A stretch of 64,000 nt of DNA from Rhodospirillum sp. (GTDB lineage: Bacteria; Pseudomonadota; Alphaproteobacteria; Dongiales; Dongiaceae): positions 558,001 through 622,000 of the forward strand of contig PNKY01000002.1 of the NCBI GenBank assembly GCA_013822765.1, given 5' to 3'. The notes below the pieces were generated by a model. The model had not been told where the DNA came from. It made no database searches and was given only the letters and a program-made list of their open reading frames with translations. The position numbers and the translations under genes were made by a program. Shown here in pieces: positions 45,258 through 52,931 of this stretch. Each line of letters opens with the position of its first letter. Within the stretch, counting starts at the first letter, position 1.

Positions 45258-45483
45258 CTCTTCGCATCGGTGTTCGATCTCGGTCGGTCGAACGGTATCG
45301 TCGGGCGGGTTCGAACATCGGGCGTCAAAAACCCCATTACCGGTTCGGTATTTGATTGGAGCATGCTATCCGGTTCGACCACCTGGGACACGCCCTCTTC
45401 GCCGGGACGATCCCTTTACGTTCTCCTGACCGGGTGCTAAAGCTGCGCCTTTATCGGTTCAAGAAAAGACAGGCAGGGAAGCT
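45258..45483. promoter_or_regulatory. Upstream region of ssb
   Basis: This 226-base stretch carries the ssb promoter. It is rich in GTTCG and CGAAC tetrads (for example GGTTCGAACATC at about 45309) but no pair with the seven-base spacing of an alphaproteobacterial SOS box. No -35/-10 pair is certain. Confidence 0.4.
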
Positions 45484-45978
45484 ATGGCTGGCAGCGTCAA
45501 CAAGGTCATTCTGGTCGGCAATCTGGGCCGCGATCCGGAGATCCGCTCGACCCAGGACGGGACGCGAGTCGCCAACCTGTCCTTGGCGACCTCGGAGAGC
45601 TGGCGCGACAAGGCCAGCGGCGAGCGGCGCGAGCGCACGGAGTGGCACCGCGTGGTGGTGTTCAACGACCGCCTGGTGGATGTCTGCGAGCGGTTCCTGA
45701 AGAAGGGCAGCAAGATCTACATCGAGGGCGCGCTGCAGACCCGCAAATGGACCGACCAGTCCGGCGCCGAGAAATACACCACCGAAGTCGTGCTGCAGAA
45801 GTTCCGCGGCGAGCTGACCATGCTCGACGGCCGCAGCGGCGGTGCCAGCGGTGGCGCCGAGGATGATGCCGGCGGCGGCTTCAGCGACAGCGGCAGCAGC
45901 AGCAGCGGCCCCGGCCGCATGGGCCGCGCCCCGGCCGGCGCCGGCGGCGGGGACCTGGACGACGATATCCCGTTCTAA
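45484..45978 (+). CDS. ssb: Single-stranded DNA-binding protein
   Basis: SSB of 164 aa. The N-terminal OB fold starts [21 protein letters not shown] and continues with [24 protein letters not shown] Gly/Ser-rich linker of about 40 residues follows, and the acidic C-terminal tip DLDDDIPF recruits repair and replication proteins. It acts in replication, recombination and repair. It is near uvrA, as in many proteobacteria. Confidence 0.97.
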   Translation: MAGSVNKVILVGNLGRDPEIRSTQDGTRVANLSLATSESWRDKASGERRERTEWHRVVVFNDRLVDVCERFLKKGSKIYIEGALQTRKWTDQSGAEKYTTEVVLQKFRGELTMLDGRSGGASGGAEDDAGGGFSDSGSSSSGPGRMGRAPAGAGGGDLDDDIPF

Positions 45979-46029
45979 GGCGCTTCGGCGCCGTCGCGTC
46001 CCAGCCGGGCGAGAACCTCTCGAGGACGG

Positions 46030-46539
46030 ATGCTCATGTTCGCGACGAAGGCCATCGAGACCGACGACAAGGCGGCGCTCTACCGCGAGTTGGCGCAGCA
46101 GCTGGAAGGCTTGCTGAGCGGCGAGCGCGATGCGATCGCCAATGCGGCCAACACCGCGGCGCTTCTGTTCACGACGCTGCCGGACCTGAACTGGGCCGGC
46201 TTCTACTTCCTGAGATCGCCGGACGAGCTGGTGCTGGGTCCGTTTCAGGGCAATCCGGCCTGCGTGCGCATTGCGGTCGGCCGCGGCGTGTGCGGCGCGG
46301 CGGTCGAGCAGCGCCGGACCATGCTGGTCGAAGACGTGCATACCTTCGCCGGCCACATCGCGTGCGATGCAGCCTCGCGCTCGGAACTGGTGGTGCCGCT
46401 GATCCGGGACGGCCGCGTTCTCGGCGTCATCGATCTCGACAGCCCGCACGTGGCACGGTTCGACCGCGACGATCAGCGCGGCATCGAATCCATCGCGCAG
46501 ATCTATGTGAAGGCCAGCGACGACCTCGGCGTGCCATGA
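46030..46539 (+). CDS. msrC: Free methionine-(R)-sulfoxide reductase (GAF domain)
   Basis: Cytoplasmic fRMsr of 169 aa that repairs free methionine-R-sulfoxide. The three redox cysteines align with Escherichia coli C84, C94 and C118: C78 (NPACVRI), C88 (GRGVCGAA) and C112 (HIACDAASRSE). The GAF core WAGFYFLRSPDELVLGPFQG is typical. An ATG six bases later is an alternative start. Its stop overlaps the next gene (ATGA). With periplasmic MsrA nearby it forms a methionine-repair neighbourhood. Confidence 0.93.
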   Translation: MLMFATKAIETDDKAALYRELAQQLEGLLSGERDAIANAANTAALLFTTLPDLNWAGFYFLRSPDELVLGPFQGNPACVRIAVGRGVCGAAVEQRRTMLVEDVHTFAGHIACDAASRSELVVPLIRDGRVLGVIDLDSPHVARFDRDDQRGIESIAQIYVKASDDLGVP

Positions 46540-47168
46540 CCCGCGCGGCGACGATCCTCCCGGCGACGCGGCGCCGGTTCCTCTCCTGTGCGTCGGCGCT
46601 TCTTGCCGGTACCGTGGTTGCAATGATACCAACGCACTGGAGCTTCGCTGACACCGACGTACAATGGGCGCGCCTGCAGCGCGGCTTGAGCCAGAAATCC
46701 ATGGCCGACTGCCGCAAGGTGGCGGAGCGGCTGCGGCCGCGCCTCGGCGAGTTGCTCAAAGGAGCGCAGTGGGAGGGCCAGCTCGTCAAGGCGGTCGCCG
46801 ACGAGCTGAAGCGAGCCAAGGCTTATCCCATCCATCCGCCGCCGCCCGGTCCCGCTTGCGCGGAAGCGCTGCGCGGCGAGGCGGGGTCCACATCCTCATC
46901 CGCCGGTGCGATCGATGCCGGCGTCAACGCCGCCGCTGCGACGACCGCGACGTTGCCCGGGATCGGCACGGTCATAGCTGCCGTGCTGCTGGTGGTCGCT
47001 GCGGTCATCATGATCATCGCCCAGACCATGACGAGCGGCAAAGAGCAGCAGGCGGCCGACAAGGAGCACGAGGAACAGACGGCGAAGGTCAATAAGCTGC
47101 AGCGGCGCGTGACGGACGAGATGGAACGCAGGGACGACTGCACCTTGTTCGGAAAGAAGCCCGACTAG
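46536..47168 (+). CDS. Putative exported or membrane protein coupled to msrC
   Basis: Unrecognised protein of 210 aa. It begins with a basic, Tat-like stretch (TRRRFLSCASALLAG) and a signal-like segment, then a helical region with three Cys, and a strong hydrophobic segment near residues 145-168 (GTVIAAVLLVVAAVIMIIA), followed by a charged coiled-coil-like tail. The topology suggests anchoring to the inner membrane with a periplasmic domain. Its ATG overlaps the msrC stop, so it is translated together with it. Role unknown. Confidence 0.72.
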   Translation: MTRAATILPATRRRFLSCASALLAGTVVAMIPTHWSFADTDVQWARLQRGLSQKSMADCRKVAERLRPRLGELLKGAQWEGQLVKAVADELKRAKAYPIHPPPPGPACAEALRGEAGSTSSSAGAIDAGVNAAAATTATLPGIGTVIAAVLLVVAAVIMIIAQTMTSGKEQQAADKEHEEQTAKVNKLQRRVTDEMERRDDCTLFGKKPD

Positions 47169-47206
47169 GCTTCTCGGGCAGCCTGCGAGCGCGATCGACG
47201 ATCTTG

Positions 47207-47935
47207 TTAGTTGCTCGCCTTGCCCGCCATGACCAGGACCGGTTCGTCGCGGTAGAGCGCCGGGAAGATGCGCTCCAGGTTGCGGACCTTCGGCAGGTCG
47301 TTGATCACAATATAGGGATAGGTCGGGTTCAGCGTCAGGAAGTCCTGGTGATAGTCCTCGGCCGGGTAGAAGCCGTGGCCGGGCTCGATGGTGGTGACGA
47401 TCGTATCGCCATAAACCTTCGCCTGATCGAGCTGAGCGATATAGGCCTTCGCCACGCGCGCCTGCTCCTCGCTGGTCGGAAAGATCGCCGAGCGGTATTG
47501 CGGGCCGATATCCGGGCCCTGGTAGTTGAACTGGGTCGGATCGTGCGCGACCGAGAAGTAGATCTGCAGGATCTTGCCGTAGCTGATCTTGGTTGGGTCG
47601 AAGGTGATCTCGACCGCTTCCGCATGGCCGGTCGTGCCTTGGCCCACCATTTCGTAGGTGGCGGTCCCAGCATCGCCGCCGGCATATCCGGAGACCGCGC
47701 GCGTGACGCCAGCGACGTGCTGGAAGACGCCCTGCACGCCCCAGAAGCATCCGCCCGCCAGCACCGCGACCTCGGAGGTGCGCGGTCCGGGCTGCGCGTC
47801 GATGACGGGGGCGGGGATGACGACAGCCTCTTCAGCCGCCGCGGACGTTGCCCACGGTTGCCAGGCCGCGACAGCGAAGATCGCGGCGACCAGGGCGATC
47901 GGCACGACGTGCCGGAGGTTGCTTTTGCTCAACAT
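47207..47935 (-). CDS. msrA: Exported peptide methionine-(S)-sulfoxide reductase MsrA
   Basis: MsrA of 242 aa. Residues 1-35 form a signal or membrane anchor (VVPIALVAAIFAVAAWQPW), so it works in the periplasm. The catalytic motif is GGCFWG with C63, and the C-terminal part carries VSVAHDPTQFNYQG-type and YHQDFL motifs. No extra resolving Cys is seen near the C-terminus, so an outside reductant is needed. It is convergent with the msrC-linked gene. The start MLSKSN has no strong SD. Confidence 0.92.
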   Translation of the reverse strand: MLSKSNLRHVVPIALVAAIFAVAAWQPWATSAAAEEAVVIPAPVIDAQPGPRTSEVAVLAGGCFWGVQGVFQHVAGVTRAVSGYAGGDAGTATYEMVGQGTTGHAEAVEITFDPTKISYGKILQIYFSVAHDPTQFNYQGPDIGPQYRSAIFPTSEEQARVAKAYIAQLDQAKVYGDTIVTTIEPGHGFYPAEDYHQDFLTLNPTYPYIVINDLPKVRNLERIFPALYRDEPVLVMAGKASN

Positions 47936-48105
47936 CGTTCGTTTTTCCGCATTCAGGGACTGCAAACGTAGTCCTGATCCTCGGGGCGGAGAAGGGTGCA
48001 TCGCGGAAACGTGATACGCGCCGGTGGCTGATCCATCGCGCAGCGTGACCGCAGGTTGCACCCGTGCTAGGCTCGGGCCGCTCTGTCGCCTCGGGGTCCG
48101 GTGCC

Positions 48106-48780
48106 ATGATGCAATGGTCTCCAATCGCTGCGCGGCTTCGATGCCTTGCCGTGATCGTCGCCGGCCTTGCCTGTTGCGACGTGGCGGCGGCGAAGCAGAT
48201 CTCCTGCACCAAGAGCGGGGTCGAGTTCGATCATGCCGCCTATTCGGCTGAATACGAATTCTTGTGCAGGAAAGAGACGGTCGACGAGGATTCGTTCGAC
48301 CAGCTGCGGGCGAGCAAGCCTAAGAACTGGCAGCAGCTGATCGATTTCGGTCAGGCGTTCCTGCCGCCGAACACCGTCGTCGACGGATCGATCATGTCGA
48401 GCAGAAAGGGACACTATGGCAGTGTCTACCTGGTGACGGCGATCGGCCCGGTGCATCTGACCGAGCCCAAGTTCAAGCTGGCGATCGAGGCTATCACCAA
48501 GGCAAATCCGCTTGGCGTTCCGGGGTCGGTGACCTGGCGGTCCGGAGAGTCGATCGGCGACTATTCGGTCGAGTTCTATAATCAGACCTTTCCGGAGAGC
48601 AATGTCGGCGGCGGCCCCCGCGAATGCATGGGGTTCATCCGCTACGTCAGCGGCACGCCGCCCAGCCACGCGCAGCGTGTGATCGGCACCTATTGCGAGA
48701 TCGGCAAGAACCCGCTCAACAGCGCGCGCGCCGCGGCGGTGCTGAAGACGCTGATCGTGCGCCCGGATGCGGTCGACTAG
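48106..48780 (+). CDS. Secreted protein of unknown function
   Basis: Protein of 224 aa with a signal peptide (MMQWSPIAARLRCLAVIVAGLACC) and cleavage near AAA-KQI. The mature part has scattered Cys and a region YNQTFPESNVGGGPRECMGFIRYV. No family recognised. Start could also be the ATG three bases later or a GTG further upstream. It is divergent from msrA with 170 bases between and convergent with the short cysteine hydrolase. Confidence 0.72.
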   Translation: MMQWSPIAARLRCLAVIVAGLACCDVAAAKQISCTKSGVEFDHAAYSAEYEFLCRKETVDEDSFDQLRASKPKNWQQLIDFGQAFLPPNTVVDGSIMSSRKGHYGSVYLVTAIGPVHLTEPKFKLAIEAITKANPLGVPGSVTWRSGESIGDYSVEFYNQTFPESNVGGGPRECMGFIRYVSGTPPSHAQRVIGTYCEIGKNPLNSARAAAVLKTLIVRPDAVD

Positions 48781-48813
48781 CACGGCAGCTCAGTTCGCGC
48801 TCGCCCGCGCAGC

Positions 48814-49293
48814 TTAGGACAGCAGCGGAATGTCTTGGCGGGTCGCGACATGCTTGAAGTGGTGGCGCCACAGCTTTGCACCCAGATCGCCTGATCTGTC
48901 GATCGAGGAGCCGGCAACCAGATCGGTGAGAAGCGTCGGGTGCAGGCCGGCATCGAACAGCGCAAACCCGGCGGCGAGCACGCAGGTATCGGCCTGGACG
49001 CCGCACACCAGGACGCGGCTCGGCCGCAAGGCGACCAGGTGTTCGATCGCTTCCGGCGGCGGCAGATAGCCATGCTTCACGAAAATCCGGTCGGCGGGGA
49101 CGAGGCTGTCGTCGGACGCGCCGGGAGCCCAGCCAAGCTGGCGTCGGAACGGCGTCCGTTCCTCGTCGTGGCGTTCGACCGTTGCGATCGACGGCATCGT
49201 CCCGATGAGCGCGCTGATGCCGGTCACGAGCCACGCCGGCGGCGAGAAGCTGGGCTGGACATCGATGACCATGAGCGCAGGGTTGGAAGCCAT
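48814..49293 (-). CDS. Short isochorismatase-family cysteine hydrolase
   Basis: Protein of 159 aa, shorter than usual for the fold (about 180-210). The triad is present: D10 in MVIDVQPSF, K73 in IFVKHGYLPP and C104 in GVQADTCVLAA. Segments that form one side of the pocket are reduced. Substrate unknown. It is ten bases downstream of the ohrR gene on the same strand, so it may be cotranscribed with it. Distinct from the other family member at 4.6 kb. Confidence 0.85.
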   Translation of the reverse strand: MASNPALMVIDVQPSFSPPAWLVTGISALIGTMPSIATVERHDEERTPFRRQLGWAPGASDDSLVPADRIFVKHGYLPPPEAIEHLVALRPSRVLVCGVQADTCVLAAGFALFDAGLHPTLLTDLVAGSSIDRSGDLGAKLWRHHFKHVATRQDIPLLS

Positions 49294-49302
49294 GGTGCCT
49301 TC

Positions 49303-49758
49303 CTATTCCGCGCCAGCCTTGATCAAGTTGTCGCGCAAGTCAGCGACGCCTTTTCGCATCCTGCGAAATTCCTCCGGGTTCAGGCCGGACGCTTTCACTA
49401 GATTGGTGGTCGATATTTTCTCGCGCAGCCGCCGGCCGGCATCGGTCAGGCTGACCACCACCTGGCGTTCATCCGCCGCGGCCCGCTCCCGGCGGACATA
49501 GCCCATCGCTTCGAGCTTCTTGAGCAACGGCGTGAGGGTATTGGATTCAAGGAACAGCTTCTCGCCCAGGCTGCCGACGGTCTGGTTGTCCTCCTCCCAC
49601 AGCGCCACGATTGTGATGTACTGGGGGTAGGTGAGGCCGACTTGGTCCAGGATCGGCTTGTAGGCTCGTCCGAAGGCAAGGTTGGCCGAATAGACGGCAA
49701 AGCAGAGGAAGTCGCCAAGTCCCCGAGCTGGCTTGGTTTTTTCGTCCTTGGGGGTCAT
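49303..49758 (-). CDS. ohrR: OhrR, MarR-family organic hydroperoxide sensor
   Basis: MarR-type repressor of 151 aa. The conserved peroxide-sensing Cys is C19 in GDFLCFAVYSAN, and it is the only Cys in the protein, so this is the one-Cys type. The winged helix runs through GLTYPQYITIVALWEE, LFLESNTLTPLLKKLE and the wing MGYVRRERAAADERQ. It is divergent from the ohr gene, and operator-like palindromes lie between them. The cysteine hydrolase follows it. Confidence 0.93.
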   Translation of the reverse strand: MTPKDEKTKPARGLGDFLCFAVYSANLAFGRAYKPILDQVGLTYPQYITIVALWEEDNQTVGSLGEKLFLESNTLTPLLKKLEAMGYVRRERAAADERQVVVSLTDAGRRLREKISTTNLVKASGLNPEEFRRMRKGVADLRDNLIKAGAE

Positions 49759-49804
49759 TGTACGCGCTCCTGATACACGAAAAGGTGACCATCTCCCCTA
49801 AATA

Positions 49805-49879
49805 TAATCGTATGCGATTAAATCGCAAGCTTGACAAGCGGGGCCGTCTCGCTATATAGATCGCATACGATTTAATCGC
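49805..49879. promoter_or_regulatory. ohr promoter with two OhrR operator-like palindromes
   Basis: Site 1 is TAATCGTATGCGATTA (49805-49820), a perfect 6-4-6 palindrome that runs on into GCGATTAAATCGC. Site 2 holds ATCGCATACGAT (49860-49871), the exact reverse complement of the site-1 core, followed by TTAATCGC. Between them TTGACA (49831-49836) and TATATA (49853-49858) are 16 bases apart, a near-consensus sigma70 promoter toward ohr. Site 2 then covers the transcription start. OhrR binding is inferred. Confidence 0.8.
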
Positions 49880-49918
49880 GAACGTCAAAATAACCACCCA
49901 CCAGAAAGGAAACGGACC

Positions 49919-50320
49919 ATGACCACCACCGCAAAAGTCCTCTTTACCGGCGGCACCCACACCACCAGCGGCCCCAACGGCGCCTCGCGCAGCAGCGACG
50001 GCTTCGTCGATGTCAAGCTGGCTCAGCCGCACCCGGCCGCCGAGAACCTGTTCGCCAGCGCCTGGTCGGCCTGCTACCTCGGCGCGATCGAGCTCGCCGC
50101 TGCCCAGCGCAAGGTCAAGCTGCCGGAGCATCCGGCAGTCGACACCGAGATCGACCTCAATCGCGACGGCAACTCGTTCTTCCTGCGGGCGCGCTTGAAC
50201 GTCAGCCTGCCGGGCGTGGACCGCGCGGTCGCCGAGCAGTTGGCGGAAGCGGCGCATGGAATCTGCCCGTACTCCAAGGCAGTCCACGGCAACATCGAGA
50301 TCTCGACCAACGTCATCTGA
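49919..50320 (+). CDS. ohr: Ohr/OsmC-family organic hydroperoxide reductase
   Basis: Thiol peroxidase of 133 aa. The two catalytic cysteines are C52 (AWSACYLGAIE) and C116 (GICPYSKAV), with SSDGFVDVKLAQP preceding them. The catalytic Arg found in the ATGGRDGR motif of classic Ohr has no clear counterpart here (TGGTHTTSGPNG), so this may be a divergent Ohr. Start has AAAGGAAAC upstream. Control by the divergent OhrR is strongly suggested. Confidence 0.88.
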   Translation: MTTTAKVLFTGGTHTTSGPNGASRSSDGFVDVKLAQPHPAAENLFASAWSACYLGAIELAAAQRKVKLPEHPAVDTEIDLNRDGNSFFLRARLNVSLPGVDRAVAEQLAEAAHGICPYSKAVHGNIEISTNVI

Positions 50321-50395
50321 CGATCTCCGACAGCCTGCCCGGATCGATCGGGCAGGCTGCGGTGTCGTTCAACAACAAATGAAAATGGTGTCATC

Positions 50396-50836
50396 ATGAT
50401 TCCGCTTCGCATTCTCATGCTTGCGGCGGCGAGCAGCTTTGCCTTGACCTGCAGTGCCGCCGCCGCCGAGAGCTACGCGCCCGCGCCGCTGCCGGTCGCC
50501 TCCGAGCCGGCGCCCCGGCTGCACGTCGATGAGCCTCTCCCGGAGGCGCTGGCGCGGGGGCTGGCGGTGATCCGCTATCGCACCGAGAATTTGCGGATCG
50601 TGCCGGTGTTTGGTCCGGGCGCGCTCGATGTTTCGCCCAGGGTCGGGCACCTGCATGTCTCCGTCGACGGTTCGCCGTGGCATTGGGCGGACGCCAGCGG
50701 CGTGCCGCTCATCATCCAGGGCCTGCCGGTCGGACAGCACAAGGTGCTGGTCCAGATCGCCGATCCAGCCCACACGGTGCTCGAGAGCAAGACCGTCGAA
50801 TTCTTCATTCCGGTGCAGAACGAGACGCACCACTGA
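50396..50836 (+). CDS. DUF6130-like secreted protein
   Basis: Protein of 146 aa with signal peptide (MIPLRILMLAAASSFALTCSAAAAE). The mature domain has RLHVDEPLPEALARGLAVI, VGHLHVSVDGSPWHWADASG and LPVGQHKVLVQIADPAH, a small beta domain like the DUF6130 type I recall. It has several conserved His. It follows ohr by 75 bases and may share its regulation. Function unknown. Confidence 0.75.
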   Translation: MIPLRILMLAAASSFALTCSAAAAESYAPAPLPVASEPAPRLHVDEPLPEALARGLAVIRYRTENLRIVPVFGPGALDVSPRVGHLHVSVDGSPWHWADASGVPLIIQGLPVGQHKVLVQIADPAHTVLESKTVEFFIPVQNETHH

Positions 50837-50879
50837 CCCGCCGGCCTCTTATCGAGATTTCATGGAAGGTCACAATCGG

Positions 50880-51899
50880 ATGCTTGAAGACATTCAACTG
50901 GCCCGACGCGGCTTCCTGGGCGCCGCCGCTGTCGCCGTTGCCGAGCTCAGTGGGCTCGGCGCCGTTCAAGCGCAATCCAGTGCTGCCGGCTCAACGAACA
51001 AATCGTTTGGCCCGTTGAAGCAGGTCGATGCCGGCGTGCTGAATGCGGGTTACGCCGACGTGGGTCCGGCCGACGGTCCGGCGGTCATCCTCCTGCATGG
51101 CTGGCCGTACGATATTCACACCTATGTCGACGTCGCGCCGCTGCTGGCATCGGCGGGCTATCGCGTGATCGTTCCCTATCTGCGCGGCTATGGCGCCACC
51201 CGCTTCCTGTCGACCGACACGCCGCGCAACGGCCAGCAATCGGTTCTCGCGATCGACGTGATCGCCCTGATGGATGCGCTCAAGATCGAGCAGGCGATCG
51301 TCGGCGGCTGCGATTGGGGCGCCCGCACGGCCAACATCGTGGCGGCGCTCTGGCCGCAGCGCGTCAAGGCGATGGTCTCGGTCAGCGGCTACCTGATCGG
51401 CAACCGGGAGATCAACAAGAAGCCCCTGCCGCCCAAGCGCGAGCTGGAGTGGTGGTACCAGTACTACTTCGCGACCGAGCGCGGCCGCGCCGGCTATCAG
51501 GAATACCGGCGCGACTTTGCCAAGCTGATCTGGCAACTCGCGTCGCCGAAGTGGAAGTTCGACGACGCGACGTTCGAGCGTAGCGCGGCTGCCCTCGACA
51601 ATCCGGATCACGTCGACATCACGATCCACAATTACCGTTGGCGGCTGAGCCTGGTCGAGGGCGAGTCACAGTACGACGAACTGGAGCAGCGCCTCGCGGA
51701 GTTGCCGGTCATCGCGGTGCCCACGATCACGCTGGAAGGCGACGCGAACGGCGCGCCGCATCCAGATCCGGCGGTCTATGCCAAGAGGTTCTCCGGCCCC
51801 TATGCGCATCGCCTGATCAGCGGCGGCATCGGGCACAACCTGCCGCAGGAGGCGCCGTCGGCGTTCGCTGCCGCCATCATGGATGCAGCCAAGATGTAG
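50880..51899 (+). CDS. Tat-exported alpha/beta hydrolase, epoxide hydrolase-like
   Basis: Protein of 339 aa. The start is ATG with GGAAGG nine bases upstream; an earlier in-frame ATG at 50862 is possible. A twin-arginine signal opens it (ARRGFLGAAAVAV, R9-R10). HGWP (73-76) is the oxyanion motif. The nucleophile elbow GGCDWGA has D145 rather than Ser, as in epoxide hydrolases and haloalkane dehalogenases, and the His is in GIGHNLPQE. Epoxide hydrolysis is inferred; the tyrosine cap residues are not certain. Follows DUF6130-like gene. Confidence 0.85.
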   Translation: MLEDIQLARRGFLGAAAVAVAELSGLGAVQAQSSAAGSTNKSFGPLKQVDAGVLNAGYADVGPADGPAVILLHGWPYDIHTYVDVAPLLASAGYRVIVPYLRGYGATRFLSTDTPRNGQQSVLAIDVIALMDALKIEQAIVGGCDWGARTANIVAALWPQRVKAMVSVSGYLIGNREINKKPLPPKRELEWWYQYYFATERGRAGYQEYRRDFAKLIWQLASPKWKFDDATFERSAAALDNPDHVDITIHNYRWRLSLVEGESQYDELEQRLAELPVIAVPTITLEGDANGAPHPDPAVYAKRFSGPYAHRLISGGIGHNLPQEAPSAFAAAIMDAAKM

Positions 51900-51917
51900 C
51901 GCGGCGCGCGCATCGCC

Positions 51918-52931
51918 TCAGTGGTGATAGCCAATGTCCGCGCGCACCTTGCCGCGGAACACCCAGTACGACCAACCGGTGTAGACCAGGATCACCGGCA
52001 GCAGGAACAGCGTGCCGACCAGCAGGAAGGCCTGGGTCTTCGGCGAGGAGGCGGCCTCCCACAGGGTGTAGTGGTAGGGCACGATCATCGGAAACAGGCT
52101 GATCGCGATGCCGATGTAGGAGAGCGTGAACAGGATCGCCGCGCCGATGAACACGCCGGCCTCGGAGTTGCCGTTGAGCGCGCGCCAGGTGCCGAAGGCG
52201 GCGAGCGCGGTCGCGATCGGGACCGGCGCCAGCAGCGCGATGTTGGGCCAGGAGAACCAGCGGGCCGCGATCTCCGCGTGTTGCAACGGGGTCCACACGC
52301 TGACGATCAGGACCGCGACCAGCACGCCGATGAGGCAGATCTTGCCGTGGCGGCGGGCGGCCGCCTGGATCGGGCCCTCGGTCTTCAGGATCAGCCAACC
52401 GGCGCCGAGCAGGCCGTAGCCGAACACCAGCGCGATGCCGGTCATCAGCGAAAACGGCGTGAGGAAGTCGAAGGTGGTGCCGGCGAAATGCCGGCCGTCG
52501 ACCTTGAAACCCTGGATGAAGGCGCCGAGCATCACGCCTTGCGCGAAGGTGGCAATGGCCGAGCCATAGCAGAAGCCGTGGTCCCAGAAGGTGCGATGGG
52601 CCGCGTCGCGGAAGCGGAACTCGAACGCCACGCCGCGGAACACCAGCGCCAGCAGCATCGCCAGGATCGGGAAGTAGAGCGCGGGGATGACGATGGCGAA
52701 GGCGAGCGGGAAGGCGGCCATCAAGCCGACACCACCCAGGATCAGCCAGGTCTCGTTGCCGTCCCATACCGGCGCGATCGAGTTCATGATGATGTTGCGG
52801 GTGCCGGTGTCCGGCGCGAGGCCGTAGAGCATGCCGACGCCGAGATCGAAGCCGTCGAGCAGCACGTAGAAGAAGATCCCGACGCCGAGGATGAGCGTCC
52901 AGATCGGGACAAAATCGAGGACCTCGTTCAT
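51918..52931 (-). CDS. cydB: Cytochrome bd-type oxidase subunit II
   Basis: Membrane subunit of a quinol oxidase, 337 aa, about eight hydrophobic segments. Motifs LLDGFDLGVGM, PVWDGNETWLILGG and FRGVAFEFRFR are standard CydB. Its ATG overlaps the cydA stop by four bases (ATGA). No CydX-like short ORF follows before the convergent hydrolase. With CydA it would reduce O2 at the inner membrane without proton pumping. Confidence 0.94.
   Translation of the reverse strand: MNEVLDFVPIWTLILGVGIFFYVLLDGFDLGVGMLYGLAPDTGTRNIIMNSIAPVWDGNETWLILGGVGLMAAFPLAFAIVIPALYFPILAMLLALVFRGVAFEFRFRDAAHRTFWDHGFCYGSAIATFAQGVMLGAFIQGFKVDGRHFAGTTFDFLTPFSLMTGIALVFGYGLLGAGWLILKTEGPIQAAARRHGKICLIGVLVAVLIVSVWTPLQHAEIAARWFSWPNIALLAPVPIATALAAFGTWRALNGNSEAGVFIGAAILFTLSYIGIAISLFPMIVPYHYTLWEAASSPKTQAFLLVGTLFLLPVILVYTGWSYWVFRGKVRADIGYHH

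Noticed and set aside
45484-45978. SOS control of ssb
   Set aside because: No properly spaced LexA half-sites seen; kept only as a negative observation.
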